Shown here piece after piece: positions 16,888 to 25,548 of a stretch of DNA of 64,000 bases. Source of the stretch: Corynebacterium sp. KPL1814 (GTDB taxonomy: Bacteria; Actinomycetota; Actinomycetes; Mycobacteriales; Mycobacteriaceae); NCBI RefSeq assembly GCF_000478175.1, contig NZ_KI515776.1, positions 350,796 to 414,795 on the forward strand, written 5' to 3'. Under the pieces are notes generated by a model that was not told the DNA's origin, ran no database searches, and worked only from the letters and a program-made list of their open reading frames with translations. Each line of letters begins with the position of its first letter. The first letter of the stretch is position 1. The position numbers were made by a program, and so were the translations under genes.

Positions 16888-18015
16888 GTGCTTGATAAAT
16901 TTTTGACGCAACAACTCACAGCAATCGACGGCGTAGACGTGGATCCCACGGCGAGCTTTGCCGATCTCACCACCTTGCGCGTGGGGGGAAAGCCGCGGGT
17001 CACGTTGCGTTGTTCGCGGCCTGAAGCAGCGGTTGCGGCACTGCGGTACCTCGAGAAAGAAAAAATCCCTTTCATCGTGGTCGGCGGCGGTTCCAACCTG
17101 CTGGTTTCTGATGGCGAGGTAGACGTGGTCGCCGTTGTCCTCGACTTTGCCGCGGTGGACATGGATACCGAGACCGGCCTCGTGCGAGCCCAATCCGGTG
17201 TGGTATGGGACGAGGTCGTGGCGGAATCCGTGGCACAGTCCCTGGGTGGCATCGAGTGCCTTTCCGGAATCCCCGGCACGGTGGGTGCGGTGCCCGTACA
17301 AAACGTGGGCGCCTATGGCGCCGAGATTTCTGAGGTCTTGACCCGCGTGCGCCTGTATAACCTGCGCACCGATGCCGATGAGTGGGTTCCCGTCTCCGAC
17401 CTTGATTTGGCCTACCGCTATTCCAACCTGAAATTCACCGGCCGCGCGGTGGTGCTCGAGGTCGAATTGCAATTGACCACGGACGGTCTGTCGCGCCCCC
17501 TGCGCTTTGGCCAGCTTACCGATAACCCCGGTGAGCGCCGCCCCGTTGCCCAGGTCCGCGAGGAGGTCCTCGCCCTGCGCCGCGGCAAGGGCATGGTGCT
17601 CGATGCCGCCGACCACGACACTTGGTCCGCCGGCTCCTTCTTCACCAACCCCGTGGTCGAGTCCAGCGTCGCTGACGCCATCCAGGACAAGGTGCGGGCC
17701 ACGCTTGGCGATGCCCCCGCCGACCGCATGCCCCGCCACCCCGCCACCGCTCCAGCACAGGGCGAATCGTCCCTGCGCGAGAAGCTATCGGCCGCCTGGC
17801 TTATTGATAACGCTGGGTTCACGAAGGGCTACCCCGGCTCCGGGCCGGCAACGCTATCCACCAAGCACACCCTGGCGCTGACCAATCGCGGAAACGCGAG
17901 CGCCGCCGACATCGTCGCGCTGGCCCGCACGATCCGCGATGGCGTGCGCGAAGCATTTGGCGTTGAGCTCGTTCCCGAGCCGGTGTGGCTGGGCGTATCC
18001 ATGGACGAGGACTAG
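16888..18015 (+). CDS. murB: UDP-N-acetylenolpyruvoylglucosamine reductase MurB
   Basis: MurB reduces UDP-GlcNAc-enolpyruvate to UDP-MurNAc with FAD and NADPH for peptidoglycan synthesis in the cytoplasm. Visible are the FAD-binding motifs TLRVGGKPR, GGGSNLLVSD and GIPGTVGAVPVQNVGAYGAE, the SAGSFFTNP segment with the Ser proton donor, and the C-terminal AAWLIDNAGFTKGYPG. I chose GTG 16888 (375 aa) because a TACCTT -10 lies 7 nt upstream; a TTG at 16879 would add three residues. It is convergent with luxS. Confidence 0.93.
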   Translation: MLDKFLTQQLTAIDGVDVDPTASFADLTTLRVGGKPRVTLRCSRPEAAVAALRYLEKEKIPFIVVGGGSNLLVSDGEVDVVAVVLDFAAVDMDTETGLVRAQSGVVWDEVVAESVAQSLGGIECLSGIPGTVGAVPVQNVGAYGAEISEVLTRVRLYNLRTDADEWVPVSDLDLAYRYSNLKFTGRAVVLEVELQLTTDGLSRPLRFGQLTDNPGERRPVAQVREEVLALRRGKGMVLDAADHDTWSAGSFFTNPVVESSVADAIQDKVRATLGDAPADRMPRHPATAPAQGESSLREKLSAAWLIDNAGFTKGYPGSGPATLSTKHTLALTNRGNASAADIVALARTIRDGVREAFGVELVPEPVWLGVSMDED

Positions 18016-18032
18016 GCCGCGCGCACATAAAA

Positions 18033-18101
18033 ACGTCCAAAACAACCGCGTTCTTCTAAAATTCGCCCTCATTTTTGGCGAAACGCGGTTGTTTTGGACG
18101 T
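18033..18101. terminator. Bidirectional hairpin between murB and luxS
   Basis: ACGTCCAAAACAACCGCGTT (18033-18052) is a perfect 20-bp inverted match to 18082-18101 across a 29-nt spacer that contains its own CGCC/GGCG stem. The arms are AT-containing enough to give A/T-rich tails on both strands. Its position between two convergent stops fits a shared terminator. No other copy was noticed in the window. Confidence 0.7.
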
Positions 18102-18165
18102 ATGTGTTGCTTGCGGGCGGCGCGGGCGGCGCAAAAGCCGCCCCGGAAAAGTGCCCGGCGCAGCC

Positions 18166-18642
18166 TTAGGCAGCCATGACCTCGAGCCACTCCGGCTTGG
18201 CATCCAAGAACTTGCGGGCTGCATCCTGTGCGCCCTTCAAGCTGTGGTGCGCGCCCCAACCGCACTGCTCTTCGTTGGCGGCGGGAACCTCGGTGGCGGT
18301 GAGGATATCGTTGAGCGCACCCTCAACGGCGCGCAGCAATTCATCCTGCTCCATGCCGTTGGTAATGGCGTAGAAGCCGGTGCGGCAGCCCATAGGAGCG
18401 AAACCGATGAGCTTATCGGTGTAGTTGCGCATAAAGTTGGCCATCATGTGCTCCACGGAGTGCAGCGCCTCCGTGTCCAAGTGCTCCTTATTAGGCTGGC
18501 AGAAGCGCAGGTCATACTTGATAATTTCCACGCCGCCGCCCAAATCGGTGCGGTCAGCCACGCGGATATAAGGCGCGCTGACGAGGCGGTGGTCGAGCTC
18601 GAAGGACTTGACGTTAATCTTCTCTTGGTTCTGTTCAGTCAT
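18166..18642 (-). CDS. luxS: S-ribosylhomocysteine lyase LuxS
   Basis: LuxS cleaves S-ribosylhomocysteine to homocysteine and DPD, the AI-2 precursor, in the activated methyl cycle. The 158-aa protein has the metal site HSVEH (about 57-61), the catalytic Cys in GCRTGFY and the later C-G-W-G-A-H-H segment with the third metal ligand region, and the usual family length. The ATG at 18642 is chosen because TAGGCT (18655-18650) ends 7 nt before it; the longer open frame upstream overlaps the brkB-like gene. Confidence 0.95.
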   Translation of the reverse strand: MTEQNQEKINVKSFELDHRLVSAPYIRVADRTDLGGGVEIIKYDLRFCQPNKEHLDTEALHSVEHMMANFMRNYTDKLIGFAPMGCRTGFYAITNGMEQDELLRAVEGALNDILTATEVPAANEEQCGWGAHHSLKGAQDAARKFLDAKPEWLEVMAA

Positions 18643-18649
18643 AGTCCCC

Positions 18650-18704
18650 AGCCTAATCGTTGCGAGTGTCACTTCCCAGAATAGATTCTTAAGCCGCATA
18701 CGCT
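18650..18704. promoter_or_regulatory. Divergent promoters of luxS and the BrkB-like gene
   Basis: Minus strand TAGGCT (18655-18650) precedes the luxS ATG by 7 nt. Plus strand TACGCT (18699-18704) precedes the ATG at 18713 by 8 nt. Both spacings imply leaderless mRNAs. The whole intergenic region is 70 bp. Confidence 0.45.
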
Positions 18705-18712
18705 GCGTAACT

Positions 18713-19918
18713 ATGAGTGCCTTGGACGATGCCCCCGCAACCGGCAGCAAGCCAGCCCGGAAGCAGGCTGCCCAACAGCAAAAGATCGCGCCAAGCACCG
18801 TTACCACCTTGGTCACCGTGGAAAGCCCCGCCGCCGATGTCGATCCTTGGGCGCGCGGCAACCGCCTGCGCAAGGACAGCTGGGGCTTGGTCATGCGGCG
18901 CGTGTGGGCCGATTTTTTCCACGATGCCTTAATGGACCGCGCCGCCGCGATGACCTACTTCACCCTCATGGCATTCGCGCCCACCGTCCTGGCGGCCTAT
19001 TCCATTGCCACGCTGATCTTTTCTTCGCGCCGGGGAGAGGTGGAGGCGCTGACCGCGCAATTCATCGATACCTACGTGCCACGCTCCATGGCGGAGGAGG
19101 CCGGCAACATTGTCAGCTCCATTATCGGTTCCACGAGGCAGGGCACGTTTGCGTTGGTGGTCTCTGTAGTGATTTCGCTCTTTGCCGCCTCGGCGTATGT
19201 GCGGGCCTTCTCGCGTACCGCCAATACGGTCTACGGCCGGGTGGAAGGACGCGGAACCATTCGCACATGGGCATTGATGTGGGCCATTACCGTGGTCCTA
19301 GTCATCGGCGCGGTGGTGGTGCTGTGTGCCAATTTATTGCGCGATACCGTCGTGGACAGCGTCATCGAGCCCGTGGCGCTCCGGCTGGGGCTGCACGGCA
19401 CCGTGGACTTTATCGGCAGCATTTTTATGCCCGTGTGGAATTGGTTGCGCTTCCCTATAACGGTCGTGGTGGCGCTGGCGCTCATTGCCGTGTGGTACCA
19501 CTTTGCGCCGAACGTTCGGCCCAGCCGCTTCCGGTGGATCACCTTGGGTTCGGTGGTAGCGCTGCTGACGAACCTGGTGGTGTGGGGCGCATTTTCCCTC
19601 TACATCAAGTACCTGGCAGGGGTGAGCATTTACGGGGCATTCGGTACGGTCATGGCGGTATTTATGACCGTCTGGCTGTCCAATACGATGCTGATTTTGG
19701 GCATCAAGATCGATGCGGAGGTCCTGCGTGCCAAGGAGCTGCAGCTGGGGCTGCATGCCGAGCGCTATATTCAGGCCCCGCCGCGCTCCGAATTCGCGGC
19801 ACAACAGCAGGTGCGGGCGAAACAGAAGCTAGAGGAGCGCTCGGGGCGCATCTTCGCTGGTGCCGCCCGCAGCGAGCACCGCACCCGCAGCGAGCACCGC
19901 ACCCGCGCCGGGAAGTAG
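18713..19918 (+). CDS. YihY/BrkB family inner membrane protein
   Basis: This 401-aa protein has a charged N-terminus (about 1-85), a conserved AAAMTYFTLMAFAPTVLAAY helix and in total about six transmembrane segments to residue 340, matching the YihY/BrkB (formerly RNase BN) family. Its transport role is not established. The C-terminus is basic and ends in two exact copies of an 18-bp unit encoding SEHRTR. The start is set by the leaderless -10 at 18699. Confidence 0.85.
   Translation: MSALDDAPATGSKPARKQAAQQQKIAPSTVTTLVTVESPAADVDPWARGNRLRKDSWGLVMRRVWADFFHDALMDRAAAMTYFTLMAFAPTVLAAYSIATLIFSSRRGEVEALTAQFIDTYVPRSMAEEAGNIVSSIIGSTRQGTFALVVSVVISLFAASAYVRAFSRTANTVYGRVEGRGTIRTWALMWAITVVLVIGAVVVLCANLLRDTVVDSVIEPVALRLGLHGTVDFIGSIFMPVWNWLRFPITVVVALALIAVWYHFAPNVRPSRFRWITLGSVVALLTNLVVWGAFSLYIKYLAGVSIYGAFGTVMAVFMTVWLSNTMLILGIKIDAEVLRAKELQLGLHAERYIQAPPRSEFAAQQQVRAKQKLEERSGRIFAGAARSEHRTRSEHRTRAGK
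19866..19901 (+). repeat. Two tandem 18-bp repeats at the end of the BrkB-like gene
   Basis: CCCGCAGCGAGCACCGCA occurs twice in a row (19866-19883 and 19884-19901), in frame and just before the stop. It adds a repeated basic hexapeptide to the cytoplasmic tail; slippage could change the copy number. Confidence 0.8.
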
Positions 19919-19934
19919 TTTCTCCCGCCGCGAG

Positions 19935-21452
19935 TTAGCGGGAAGCAACCTCCGCCATCAAGATTTCCTGTACCTGGCGGCGGCGCAGCTTGCCCAATTG
20001 GTCGGTCGGCAATTCTTCTTGCACCACGAAATGGCGCGGGACCTTATAGCGGGCCAAGAGGCCGCGGCAGTGCTCGCGCAGCGCTTCCGCGTCGAAGGTG
20101 GCGCCGGGGTGGAGCACCAGGCAGGCGGCGACGTCCTCGGAACCATCGACGCGCGGGACGCCGGCCACCGCGGCTTGGCTTATCGCGGGGTGGCTCAACA
20201 ACGCATGTTCCACCTCGCTGGGAAAGACATTAAAACCACCGGTGATGATGACCTCTTTAATCCTGCCCACCAGCCGGAAATGGCCATCGGCCTCGCGCAC
20301 GCCCATATCGCCGGTGCGCAGCCAATCGCCGTGGAATGCCTCCCGCGTGGCGGCTGGATTGCCGAGGTAGCCTGCAAAAACCTGGGGCCCGCGGGCAAGT
20401 ATCTCGCCGGGGGTGCCATCGGGTTGGCTGCGGTCTAGGTCATCGGGATCCCCGATGCGCAGTTCGGTATCGGCAAGCGGCTTGCCGATGGTCCCCACGC
20501 GCCGACCCTCACCAAGCGGATTAATGGTCAGCACGGGGGAAGCCTCCGTGAGCCCGTAGCCCTCGACGAGCATGCCGCCGCTGCGGTCTTGCCAGGGCTC
20601 GATGATGCGCGCGGGCAGCGATGCCGCCCCGGAAATGGCGTAGCGCACCCCGCCCAAATCTGCGGCTGCTTCAGCGGCCTGCTCGTCCATGGCGCGCTCA
20701 TAAATGGTGGGAACACCCGGCATCCACGTCGGCCGACGCTGCGCTAAGGCGCTGACGACGGCCGCCGGACGCGGGGAGGGCAACAGGATGATCTCGGCGG
20801 CGCAGCGCACCGCGAGCAATACGCTCATGGTCAGCCCATAGGAGTGGAACATCGGCAACGTGGCGAGGAAACGCTCGTGGCCGGGGCGCAGATCGGCCTG
20901 GGCTTCTAATTGGATGCAATTAGCGGCGAGGTTGCCGTGCGTGAGCAGCACGCCCTTGGGCTGGCCGGTGGTGCCGGAGGTGTAGAGGATAAGGGCGGCA
21001 TCGGCAAGCGCGGACTCGCGGTGGGGTACCGGGGCTCCGGACAGGGGAAGCGGCGCCTCCAGGGACACGGGGATCACCGTGCTGGCCATGCCGTTGACCA
21101 CGGCGGCAACCTGATCCCAGACCAGGGCGATGCGGGCGCCGTGGTGGGCAAAGAGTGGGGCCAGCTCGTGGGCGGTGTACTGAGGGTTATGTTCGACCAC
21201 GACCGCGCCCAGGCGCAGCACCGCGAAAAAGGCGATGAGGTGTTGCGGGGAGTTGGGCAAGACCAGCGCTACTCGGTCGCCGGGGCGGATTCCCATCTCC
21301 CGCAGGGCGCCGGCGGCAGCGGCGATGCGGGTATCAAGCTCCGCGTAGCTTAAGGTCTCGCCGCCGAAATAGGTGGCGGGACGGTGGGGGAAGTTGGCTA
21401 CGGCGGTGGCGAGGAAATCCGTCAGCGTGGCGTCGTACTCGAGGTCTGACAT
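19935..21452 (-). CDS. AMP-dependent acyl-CoA synthetase (FadD-like), short paralogue
   Basis: This ANL-superfamily enzyme would activate a carboxylic acid to its CoA thioester via an acyl-adenylate. The 505-aa protein shows the P-loop-like LYTSGTTGQPKGVLLTHGN, the YGLTEASPV motif, the hinge motif WLRTGDMG and VGRIKEVIITGGFNVFPSEV with the C-terminal adenylation Lys region (QLGKLRRR). It is about 65 residues shorter than its two neighbours because it lacks the extended N-terminal region. The stop lies 17 bp from the convergent BrkB-like stop. The acyl chain length cannot be predicted safely. Confidence 0.88.
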   Translation of the reverse strand: MSDLEYDATLTDFLATAVANFPHRPATYFGGETLSYAELDTRIAAAAGALREMGIRPGDRVALVLPNSPQHLIAFFAVLRLGAVVVEHNPQYTAHELAPLFAHHGARIALVWDQVAAVVNGMASTVIPVSLEAPLPLSGAPVPHRESALADAALILYTSGTTGQPKGVLLTHGNLAANCIQLEAQADLRPGHERFLATLPMFHSYGLTMSVLLAVRCAAEIILLPSPRPAAVVSALAQRRPTWMPGVPTIYERAMDEQAAEAAADLGGVRYAISGAASLPARIIEPWQDRSGGMLVEGYGLTEASPVLTINPLGEGRRVGTIGKPLADTELRIGDPDDLDRSQPDGTPGEILARGPQVFAGYLGNPAATREAFHGDWLRTGDMGVREADGHFRLVGRIKEVIITGGFNVFPSEVEHALLSHPAISQAAVAGVPRVDGSEDVAACLVLHPGATFDAEALREHCRGLLARYKVPRHFVVQEELPTDQLGKLRRRQVQEILMAEVASR

Positions 21453-21463
21453 GGTGGTTAATA

Positions 21464-23173
21464 CTAAGCCTTCTGCTTGAGGAGATCGAGGAGATCCTGC
21501 TGCACCATGCGGCGGCGGACCTTGCCCAGCTGGTCCGAAGCCAGCTCCTCAAAGTGGTAGAAGGTGCGCGGAACCTTGTAGCGGGTCAGGCGCTCGCGGC
21601 AGTACTCCTTGAGGCCTTCTGGGTCCAAGACGGCGCCGTCGCGCAGGATGACGCAGGCGACGACGTCCTCGGAGCCATCCTTGCGCGGGCGTCCCACCAC
21701 GGCGACCTCCTTGACGTCTGGGTGCTTGCGCACCACTTCTTCGACCTCGGCCGGGTAGACATTAAAACCGCCGGTGATGATGATTTCCTTGATGCGGCTG
21801 ACCAGCTTGACCCAGCCGTCCTCATCCATGGTGGCCATATCGCCGGTGCGGAACCAACCGTTGTGGAAGGACTCCTCGGTGGCCTTTTCGTTATTGAAAT
21901 AGCCCTGGAAGATCTGCGGCCCGCGAGCCAGCATCTCTCCCGGTTCGCCATCCGGCTGGGTTTCATCGAGATTATCCGGATTGCCAATGCGCACCTCGGT
22001 ATCGGGGAAGGGCAGGCCCACATAGCCCGGGCGGCGGGTGCCGTTCATGGGGTTGCCAATGAGAACGGGTGAGGTCTCCGTCATGCCGAAGCCCTCTACG
22101 AGGCGGCCGCCGGTCATGGATTCCCAGCGCTCCATCACATCAACCGGCAGGGTAGCGGCGCCAGAGAAGGCATTGCTGATGCCGGTGAGATCCACGCCCT
22201 TGTCCTCGGCGGCGTCCATTATCTTCTCGTACAGCGTGGGCACGCCCGGCAGCCAGGTGGGGGTGTGCTTCTTAACGATGTCCATGATGAGCGGCATCTG
22301 CGGGGACGGAACCAAGATGAGCTCGGCGCCGAAGTAGATGCTGAGCACGCACAACGTGGTCATGCCGTAGGCGTGGAAGAGTGGCAAGGCGGCGAGGAAG
22401 CGCTGCTCGGTGGTATCCATATTCGGCAGCCAGGCCTCGCCCTGCACGCAGTTGTTGATGAGGTTGCCGTGCGAAAGCAGCGCGCCCTTGGGTTTTCCGG
22501 TGGTGCCGGAGGTGTAGAGGATAAGCGCGATATCGTCCTGCGTGACCTTGGCAATCTCGAGGTCCTTGCCGTCACCGCCGATGGCAGAACCGATAAGCGT
22601 GGACCAGGCCACGGTATTCGGGGCCGCGCTGGTCAACTGCTCGCGCTTGGCGGCCAGCGGCGGCAGGGGAATCCGGAGCGCGAGGCGCTTTAGCGGCGGC
22701 ATCGCGTCGATCATGTTGACGGAGATGATGGTCTCTAGCGGGGTGGTGGCGCGCAGCTTATTCAGCGTCGGAGCCGTCTTATCCCACGCGATGGCCACGC
22801 GCGCACCGTGGTCCTGGAAAAGCCCCTCGAGCTCGTGGGCGGTGTAGAGGGGGTTGTGCTCCACCGCGGTGGCCCCCAGCAACTGGACAGCATAAAACGC
22901 CACGACGTGTTGGGGGCAGTTGGGCATGACGATGGCGACCCTATCGCCAGGCCGGATGCCAAAGGCCTTAAGGCCCGCTGCGGCGGCGCGCACCTGTGCG
23001 TCTAATTCCACGTAGTTCTGCGTATTACCGAAGAAGTAGGTAGCGGACTTATTCGCATTGATGCGGAGGTTGTTGACGTAGTAGTCAACGATGGTTTTAT
23101 CGCCATAATCAAGCTTGGCGGGGGTCCAGTCGCTGTAGTGCTTAATCCAGGCCCGGGATTCGTATGCAGACAC
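21464..23173 (-). CDS. Long-chain fatty-acid-CoA ligase, paralogue A
   Basis: This 569-aa FadD-type enzyme forms long-chain acyl-CoA. It starts MSAYESRAWIKHYSDW, with the AMP motif LYTSGTTGKPKGALLSHGN, GFGMTETSPV, WFRTGDMAT and SRIKEIIITGGFNVYPAEV. It is closely similar over its whole length to paralogue B (23764-25482), pointing to tandem duplication. It ends 11 bp before the start of the 505-aa synthetase, so the two are co-transcribed. Confidence 0.9.
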   Translation of the reverse strand: MSAYESRAWIKHYSDWTPAKLDYGDKTIVDYYVNNLRINANKSATYFFGNTQNYVELDAQVRAAAAGLKAFGIRPGDRVAIVMPNCPQHVVAFYAVQLLGATAVEHNPLYTAHELEGLFQDHGARVAIAWDKTAPTLNKLRATTPLETIISVNMIDAMPPLKRLALRIPLPPLAAKREQLTSAAPNTVAWSTLIGSAIGGDGKDLEIAKVTQDDIALILYTSGTTGKPKGALLSHGNLINNCVQGEAWLPNMDTTEQRFLAALPLFHAYGMTTLCVLSIYFGAELILVPSPQMPLIMDIVKKHTPTWLPGVPTLYEKIMDAAEDKGVDLTGISNAFSGAATLPVDVMERWESMTGGRLVEGFGMTETSPVLIGNPMNGTRRPGYVGLPFPDTEVRIGNPDNLDETQPDGEPGEMLARGPQIFQGYFNNEKATEESFHNGWFRTGDMATMDEDGWVKLVSRIKEIIITGGFNVYPAEVEEVVRKHPDVKEVAVVGRPRKDGSEDVVACVILRDGAVLDPEGLKEYCRERLTRYKVPRTFYHFEELASDQLGKVRRRMVQQDLLDLLKQKA

Positions 23174-23243
23174 GCGCTACCCTTTCGTTTGCTAAAGAAA
23201 AATATTACAAAGGGCGAGTATACCCAGAACATGAGGAAATCCT

Positions 23244-23750
23244 CTAGTTTTCTTCGAGTGTCAGCAAAAAACGCTTGATATTGAGGCCGCCGGCATAACC
23301 GCCAAGCGTTCCATCGCTGCGCAGCACGCGGTGGCAGGGCCGGATAATCGGCAGGGGATTGGCACCGCAGGCGGTGCCGACCGCCCGGGTAGCAGCGGGG
23401 CGACCTACGGCGACGGCGAGCTCGCCATAGCTTGCGACCTCGCCGTAGCCAATGGTGTCTAGCTGCGCGTGAATCAGGGCGCGAAATTCGGTCGTCGGCG
23501 CTGGATTAAGTGGCAGATCGAACTCGCGGCGGGTGCCCGCGAAATACTCCGCGAGCTGCGCTTCGGCCGCGTCGAGGATCGCGGCGCCGCGCTTGTCGGT
23601 GCCCCTATTTTCCTCGCCGCTCTGGCCGCTGTGCACCTTGCTTGCCTCGTTGTGGCCCGACTGGACCGCACCGAAATCCACGCGGGATAGCCCGTCTGCA
23701 TCCGCGGTGAGCAGCAGCGGGCCAATGGGGGTATCGATGGTGCGCAGCAT
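23244..23750 (-). CDS. ogt: Methylated-DNA-protein-cysteine methyltransferase
   Basis: This enzyme repairs O6-alkylguanine by moving the alkyl group to its own Cys. The 168-aa protein has the active-site motif IIRPCHRVLRSDG and the helix-turn-helix region GYGEVASYGELA with the arginine-finger area RAVGTACG. The ATG at 23750 starts MLRTIDTPIGPLLLT, a normal family N-terminus; upstream codons in frame belong to the fadD 3' end. It lies between two similar fadD genes on the same strand. Confidence 0.92.
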   Translation of the reverse strand: MLRTIDTPIGPLLLTADADGLSRVDFGAVQSGHNEASKVHSGQSGEENRGTDKRGAAILDAAEAQLAEYFAGTRREFDLPLNPAPTTEFRALIHAQLDTIGYGEVASYGELAVAVGRPAATRAVGTACGANPLPIIRPCHRVLRSDGTLGGYAGGLNIKRFLLTLEEN

Positions 23751-23763
23751 GGTGGTATGAACT

Positions 23764-25482
23764 CTAAGAGTTCTTCTCCGCTTCGAGGCGGTTGATGAGG
23801 TCTTCTTGCACCTCGCGGCGGCGGATCTTGCCCATCTGGTCCTTGGCCAGCTCCTCAAAATGGTAGAAGGTGCGTGGGACCTTGTAGCGGGTCAGGCGCT
23901 CGCGGCAGTAGTCCTTGAGGCCCTCGGGGTCGAGCGCGGCGCCATCGGCAAGATCGAGGCAGGCTACGACGTCCTCGGAGCCATCGTCACGCGGGCGGCC
24001 CACCACGGCCGCCTCGTCGATGCTGGGGTGCTCGCGCAGGATTTCTTCGACCTCGCCTGGGTAGACGTTGAAACCACCGGTGATGATGATTTCCTTGATG
24101 CGGCTGACCAAGCGGATGAAGCCGTCTTCTTCCATGATGCCCATGTCACCGGTGCGGAACCAGTCGCCGTGGAAGGCGGCGTCGGTGGCTTCCTGGTTAT
24201 TGAGGTAGCCCTTGAAAATCTGCGGGCCGCGGGCCAGCACCTCGCCCTCAACGCCATCTGGCTGGGTCTCATCCAGGTTATCGGGGTTGGCGATGCGCAC
24301 CTCGGTATCCGGGAAGGGGATGCCCACATAGCCGGGGCGGCGGTCGGTGCTCATGGGGTTACCCACGATGATGGGCGAGCACTCGGTAAGGCCATAGCCT
24401 TCCACGAGCAAGCCGCCGGTGGAGTGTTCCCACTTATTAACGGTCTCAGAAGGCAGGGTGGATGCGCCGGAGAAAGCTGCGCGCACGCCCTTGATGGGAA
24501 CCTCTTGCTCCTCGGCGGCCTTGACGATGCGCTCGTACAAGGTAGGAACGCCCGGGACCCAGGTCGGGGTGTGCTTCTTCATCAGCTGCATGATGAGCGG
24601 GATCTGCGGCACGGGCAAGATGACCAATTCTCCGCCGATGAGCTGGGCCAAGGTGACGTTCATGGTCAGGCCGTACGCGTGGAAGAAGGGCAGGGCGGCG
24701 AGCATGCGCTCTGGCTTATCGCCCAAGCCCGGAACCCAGGCCTTGCCCTGGAGTAGGTTGGACACGAGGTTGCCGTGCGAAAGCATCGCACCCTTGGGTG
24801 CGCCGGTGGTGCCGGAGGTGTACATCACCAGCGCGATGGTGTCCTTATCAATGTCCTCCGGCGTTTTGATATCGCTGCCGTTGCCACCGATGGCATCACC
24901 AATCAGCGCTTCCCACGGCACGGTATTAGGTGCCGGGGCGGAAAGCTGCTCGCGCTTGGCTTTGAGCGGGGGAAGCGGCAGGCGCAGCGCGGCGCGCTGC
25001 AGGGTGGGCATGGCGTTGATCATGTTGATGGACACGACCGTTTCCAGGTTGGTGGTAGCCCGCAGCTTCTCCAGGGTGGGGGCGGCCTTGTCCCAGGCGA
25101 TGGCGATGCGCGCGCCGTGGTCTTGGAACAGGCCTTCCAACTCGTGGGCGGTATAAAGCGGGTTGTGTAGCACTACCTGGGCGCCGAGTTTCAAAATGGC
25201 GTAAAAGGCCGCGATGTACTGCGGGCTATTGGGGGCGACGATGGCTACGCGGTCACCGGGGCGCACGCCGAAGGCCTTAAGTCCCGCAGCGGCGGCGCGC
25301 ACTTGGCGGTCCAGCTCGGAATAGTTTTGGGTACGCCCAAAGAAATACGTGGCTGACTTATCGCCATTGACCTCGAGGTTATTGTCATACAGGTCTAACA
25401 GGGTGGTGTTGCCGTATTCGAGGCTGTGCGGCGTCCACTCCGGGTAATACTGGAGCCATGCCTTTGATTCATAAGCGGACAA
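23764..25482 (-). CDS. Long-chain fatty-acid-CoA ligase, paralogue B
   Basis: This 572-aa FadD-type enzyme, MSAYESKAWLQYYPEW..., has MYTSGTTGAPKGAMLSHGN, GYGLTECSPI, WFRTGDMGI and SRIKEIIITGGFNVYPGEV. It is highly similar to paralogue A throughout, including the N-terminal region of about 45 residues that the short paralogue lacks. It is the first gene of a minus-strand run (paralogue B, ogt, paralogue A, short synthetase) with small gaps. It is divergent from mshA. Confidence 0.9.
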   Translation of the reverse strand: MSAYESKAWLQYYPEWTPHSLEYGNTTLLDLYDNNLEVNGDKSATYFFGRTQNYSELDRQVRAAAAGLKAFGVRPGDRVAIVAPNSPQYIAAFYAILKLGAQVVLHNPLYTAHELEGLFQDHGARIAIAWDKAAPTLEKLRATTNLETVVSINMINAMPTLQRAALRLPLPPLKAKREQLSAPAPNTVPWEALIGDAIGGNGSDIKTPEDIDKDTIALVMYTSGTTGAPKGAMLSHGNLVSNLLQGKAWVPGLGDKPERMLAALPFFHAYGLTMNVTLAQLIGGELVILPVPQIPLIMQLMKKHTPTWVPGVPTLYERIVKAAEEQEVPIKGVRAAFSGASTLPSETVNKWEHSTGGLLVEGYGLTECSPIIVGNPMSTDRRPGYVGIPFPDTEVRIANPDNLDETQPDGVEGEVLARGPQIFKGYLNNQEATDAAFHGDWFRTGDMGIMEEDGFIRLVSRIKEIIITGGFNVYPGEVEEILREHPSIDEAAVVGRPRDDGSEDVVACLDLADGAALDPEGLKDYCRERLTRYKVPRTFYHFEELAKDQMGKIRRREVQEDLINRLEAEKNS

Positions 25483-25534
25483 TGCGTGACCTTTCGGTAG
25501 CGTAGGTTGTTGGCAGGGGCCAGTATAGCGCCGC

Positions 25535-25540
25535 TAAGAT
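25535..25540 (+). promoter_or_regulatory. -10 element of leaderless mshA
   Basis: TAAGAT ends 8 nt before the mshA ATG at 25549, and no ribosome-binding site is visible, so the transcript probably begins at or next to the start codon. Confidence 0.45.
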
Positions 25541-25548
25541 GGGTCACC

